Source: an uncultured Clostridia bacterium (lineage in GTDB: Bacteria > Bacillota > Clostridia > TANB77 > CAG-508). Taken from it: 41,918 nucleotides of DNA. Made by a program: the position numbers and the translations under genes. The stretch's first letter is position 1. The number at the start of each line of letters is the position of its first letter. Shown in pieces: positions 39,505 to 41,918 of this stretch. Location of the stretch: NCBI GenBank assembly GCA_944393385.1, contig CALYAA010000002.1, forward strand, positions 68,274 through 110,191. Direction: 5' to 3'. Under the pieces are notes generated by a model that worked only from the letters and a program-made list of their open reading frames with translations, was not told where the DNA came from and made no database searches.

Positions 39505-39551
39505 AAGGAAGGGAGAATTTAGTATAATTGTAGATTATACGAATAAATTAA
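39505..39551 (+). promoter_or_regulatory. SD - hairpin - start codon arrangement before miaA
   Basis: The SD AAGGAAGGGAG (39505-39515) is separated from ATG 39552 by the perfect 7-bp stem GTATAAT (39522-39528)/ATTATAC (39534-39540). Unfolded spacing is 36 nt; with the hairpin it is 17 nt, still long. No other SD is near the start. Confidence 0.4.
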
Positions 39552-40475
39552 ATGCAAAAACAAAAAGTAATTGTTATATGTGGACCAACAGCTTCAGGAA
39601 AGACAGCTTTATCAATAAAATTGGCAAAAAAAATAAATGGAGAAATTGTATCTAGTGATTCTATGCAAATCTATAAAGACATGAATATAGGTACTGCAAA
39701 ACCAACAAAAGAGGAAATGCAAGATATAAAACATTATTTAATAGATTTTATTTCTCCAAATCAAAGATATAGTGTTGCAGATTACAAAAATGATGCAGAA
39801 AAAGCAATTCAAGAAATTATAGATAAAGGTAAAATTCCAATTGTAGTTGGAGGAACAGGTTTATATATTGATACATTAATATATGGAATAGAATATCCTA
39901 AAATAGAATTTGATGAAGAATATAGAAATAAATTAGATCAAAGAGAGAAAAAAGAGGGATTGGATAAAATATATGAGGAAGCAAAAAAAATAGATGAAGA
40001 AGCAATTAAGAAAATTAGTCCAAATGACAAAAAAAGGATTTTTAGAATTTTAGAGATTTATCATTCAACAGGAAAAACTAAAACAGAACAAGAAATAATT
40101 TCAAGACAAAATGGACCTAAATATGATTATAAAGTTTTTGCAATAAATATAGAAAGAGAAAAACTATATGAAAGAATTAATAAAAGAGTCGATATAATGA
40201 TAAAAAATGGTTTGATTGAAGAAGTAAAAAAATTATTAACAAAATATGATGAATTTCCAACTGCAATGCAAGGATTAGGATATAAAGAAGTAAAAGAATT
40301 TATAGAGAAAAGAATTTCCAAAGAAGAGATGATTGATAAAATAAAACAAGAAAGTAGAAAATATGCCAAAAGACAAATAACATGGTTTAAAAAGAACAAA
40401 CAAACAATATGGATAAATGGGCTTGATAAAATGGAAGATAATTTAGAATTAATAATAAAAGAAAGCCACATTTAA
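39552..40475 (+). CDS. miaA: tRNA dimethylallyltransferase
   Basis: 307 residues, normal for MiaA. P-loop GPTASGKT (11-18), SSDSMQIYKDMNIGTAKPT (about 33-51), DFISPNQRYSVADY, VVGGTGLYIDTLIYG, and the later RKYAKRQITWFKKN. It transfers dimethylallyl from DMAPP to A37 of tRNAs reading UNN codons. It stands downstream of mutL, as in many bacteria. Its start is unusually far from its SD, with a hairpin between them. Confidence 0.97.
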   Translation: MQKQKVIVICGPTASGKTALSIKLAKKINGEIVSSDSMQIYKDMNIGTAKPTKEEMQDIKHYLIDFISPNQRYSVADYKNDAEKAIQEIIDKGKIPIVVGGTGLYIDTLIYGIEYPKIEFDEEYRNKLDQREKKEGLDKIYEEAKKIDEEAIKKISPNDKKRIFRILEIYHSTGKTKTEQEIISRQNGPKYDYKVFAINIEREKLYERINKRVDIMIKNGLIEEVKKLLTKYDEFPTAMQGLGYKEVKEFIEKRISKEEMIDKIKQESRKYAKRQITWFKKNKQTIWINGLDKMEDNLELIIKESHI

Positions 40476-40492
40476 TACTCCATAGATAGGAG

Positions 40493-41731
40493 ATGAGAGA
40501 AACGAAGAAACTTAAGAGAATAATTGCTGTAATATTAATTTCTTTAGTAATTATATATATAATATATGCAGTAGTTTTATTATTGCTAAATCCAAATAAT
40601 GTATATATTTTAACAAAAGGTGAATTATATGCAGAAGATGAAACTGTTGGCTATATTATTAGAAATGAGCAAGTAATAGAAGACGAAGAAAATGTAAATG
40701 GTATATATAAGATTGCATCAGAAGGCCAAAAGGTTGCAAAAGATGAATATGTTTTTAGATATTATAAAGACAGCGAAAATGAGCTAACAAATAAAATAAA
40801 TGAATTAGATTATAAAATTCAAGAACTACTTGAAAGTGAAAATATTCTTCCATCAGCAGACATAAAAGTAATAGAAAATCAGATAGAAGAAAAAATATCA
40901 AAAATAAATTTATTATCAAGTTTTCAAGAAATTAAAGAATATAAAAGTAATATTGAAGAACTAATTACCAAAAAAATAAATTACATTAGTCAACTTACAA
41001 ATAATGAAGAAATAAAATCAATTATAAATGAGAGAAATCAATATGAAAATCAATTAAAAGATGGAGCATCATATAAAACAGCAACTATGAGTGGAGTGGT
41101 TTCTTATAAAGTTGATGGATTAGAAGATAAACTTAAACCAGATAATTTATCAAATATAACAGATACATATCTTGAAGAATTAGAATTAAAAACGGGACAA
41201 ATTATTTCAAGTAGTAATGAACATGGTAAAGTTATTGATAATTTTAAGTGTTATATTGCAGTAGTTACTGATTCTGAATTGTCAAAACAAGCAAAAGTCG
41301 GTGATAAAGTAACACTTAGAATTTCAACAACAGAAGAAGATGAGGCACAAATTGTACAAATAAATGAAGGGAGCGGAAATAGAACAATTATATTTGAATT
41401 AAAAAATATGTCTCAAAATTTAATAAATTATAGAAAAATTGCGGTAGATATTATTTGGTGGCAAGAATCTGGATATAAAGTTCCTAATAAAGCAATTATC
41501 ACAAAAAATGTAAATGGACATGATTTAAATTATATTATTAGAAACAAAAATGGGGTCCAGACAGAAATTTTAATAAAAATAGAAAAACAAAATGATAAAT
41601 TTTCGATTATTTCATCTTATGAAACAAAAGAATTACAAGAGTTAGGATTTAATGAAGAAGATATAAAAAATTATATAAAAATATCAAACTATGATGAGAT
41701 AATTTTAAATGTTGAAAATAATGAAGAATAA
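40493..41731 (+). CDS. HlyD-like membrane fusion/adaptor protein
   Basis: 412 residues. One N-terminal transmembrane helix (about 9-32, after MRETKKLKR), then an exported part with a first half-lipoyl-like segment (ETVGYIIRNEQVI, ASEGQKVAKDEYVF), a coiled-coil hairpin (about 95-185), a second lipoyl half (SGVVSYKVDGLEDKL) and a beta-barrel domain (KVGDKVTLRIST, GYKVPNKAIIT). This is the HlyD/RND-adaptor order seen in Gram-positive HlyD_D23-type proteins. The only usable start, ATG 40493, abuts the SD AGGAG (40488-40492), an unusual spacing that implies weak initiation or coupling to miaA 17 nt upstream. Confidence 0.8.
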   Translation: MRETKKLKRIIAVILISLVIIYIIYAVVLLLLNPNNVYILTKGELYAEDETVGYIIRNEQVIEDEENVNGIYKIASEGQKVAKDEYVFRYYKDSENELTNKINELDYKIQELLESENILPSADIKVIENQIEEKISKINLLSSFQEIKEYKSNIEELITKKINYISQLTNNEEIKSIINERNQYENQLKDGASYKTATMSGVVSYKVDGLEDKLKPDNLSNITDTYLEELELKTGQIISSSNEHGKVIDNFKCYIAVVTDSELSKQAKVGDKVTLRISTTEEDEAQIVQINEGSGNRTIIFELKNMSQNLINYRKIAVDIIWWQESGYKVPNKAIITKNVNGHDLNYIIRNKNGVQTEILIKIEKQNDKFSIISSYETKELQELGFNEEDIKNYIKISNYDEIILNVENNEE

Positions 41732-41745
41732 AAATATTACAAGGA

Positions 41746-41774
41746 TGTTACAAACATATTAAATTTTTGTAACA
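41746..41774 (+). terminator. Hairpin after the HlyD-like gene
   Basis: Perfect 9-bp stem TGTTACAAA (41746-41754)/TTTGTAACA (41766-41774). No T-run follows, so terminator activity is uncertain. Confidence 0.4.
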
Positions 41775-41787
41775 GTACTAAAAACTA

Positions 41788-41816
41788 TTGACAAATAGAG
41801 AAAAAAGTTAGATACT
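41788..41816 (+). promoter_or_regulatory. SigA promoter for the gene beyond the right edge
   Basis: TTGACA (41788-41793), 17 nt, GATACT (41811-41816). Confidence 0.6.
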
Positions 41817-41870
41817 ATAAGCAGATTTTTAAAGTTATATCCTCAAGTTTGACACTTTTGAAAGAGTAAA

Positions 41871-41907
41871 AAGTCTGTAACACAGTATATATCTGTGATA
41901 CAGACTT
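41871..41907 (+). promoter_or_regulatory. Leader hairpin at the right edge
   Basis: 15-nt arms AAGTCTGTAACACAG (41871-41885) and CTGTGATACAGACTT (41893-41907) pair with one A-A mismatch around a 7-nt loop, about 50 nt after the expected transcription start. It could regulate the gene that begins outside the window. Confidence 0.5.
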
Positions 41908-41918
41908 CTATGATGTTG

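Noticed and set aside
41556..41575. Extra copy of the GGGGTC repeat inside the HlyD-like gene
   Set aside because: Only GGGGTC matches; it is within a normal coding stretch.

Overview
The window comes from a very AT-rich, endospore-forming member of the Clostridia (Bacillota). It carries sporulation genes (spoIVA, a ytvI-like gene, an ftsW/spoVE-type SEDS gene). MurE has the DNPR motif that goes with meso-diaminopimelate peptidoglycan. It encodes a four-subunit 2-oxoacid:ferredoxin oxidoreductase of anaerobes, plus mutS2, Shine-Dalgarno (SD) sites of the AAGGAGG type and TTGACA/TATAAT promoters. The species cannot be named from sequence alone; an uncultured gut-type clostridium is my guess.

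Region 1 (about 1-11,170) is the most unusual part: a compact, one-direction type VII secretion (T7SS)-like locus. It has two paralogous 204-residue proteins, each of which looks like two WXG100 units fused head to tail. Between them lie a 610-residue heptad-repeat coiled-coil protein and a 171-residue unknown. Then come a DUF4176 protein, a 1525-residue FHA-FtsK/SpoIIIE ATPase (EssC-like), a ubiquitin-like EsaB/YukD protein, a ParA/MinD-like protein whose P-loop lacks the usual lysine, and a 60-residue protein. EssA, EssB/YukC and EsaA/YueB are not present. Upstream are a small structured transcription unit (28-codon ORF closed by a 13-bp inverted repeat) and a 75-nt near-perfect hairpin.

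Region 2 (11,170-21,900) holds spoIVA (minus strand, with a good SigE-type promoter), a eukaryote-type UDP-sugar pyrophosphorylase followed by a left-handed beta-helix protein (a possible two-gene GlmU substitute), mutS2 (minus strand), and the gamma-delta-alpha-beta 2-oxoacid:ferredoxin oxidoreductase operon behind a near-consensus promoter. It ends in a REP-associated tyrosine transposase (RAYT) flanked by a 22-bp tandem array and an inverted copy.

Region 3 (21,900-28,240) is a reduced dcw cluster, murE-mraY-ftsW/spoVE-murG, without murF or murD. A PAS-type sensor kinase overlaps the murG stop codon. A 92-bp imperfect palindrome with a GC-rich centre follows.

Region 4 (28,240-41,918) is mixed. 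It holds a Pro/Arg-rich protein, a Cys-rich CBS protein, a YtvI-like membrane protein, a membrane-anchored YcgQ-like domain, a beta-CASP nuclease of foreign base composition, a zeta-toxin pair, a GT4 glycosyltransferase, mutL with an apparently lost endonuclease site, miaA and an HlyD-like adaptor. A small conserved 5' leader element that can fold as an H-type pseudoknot occurs twice, before the zeta-toxin operon and before mutL.

Most start sites were adjusted to the SD position. Functions rest on recognised motifs read by eye; no database search was possible.
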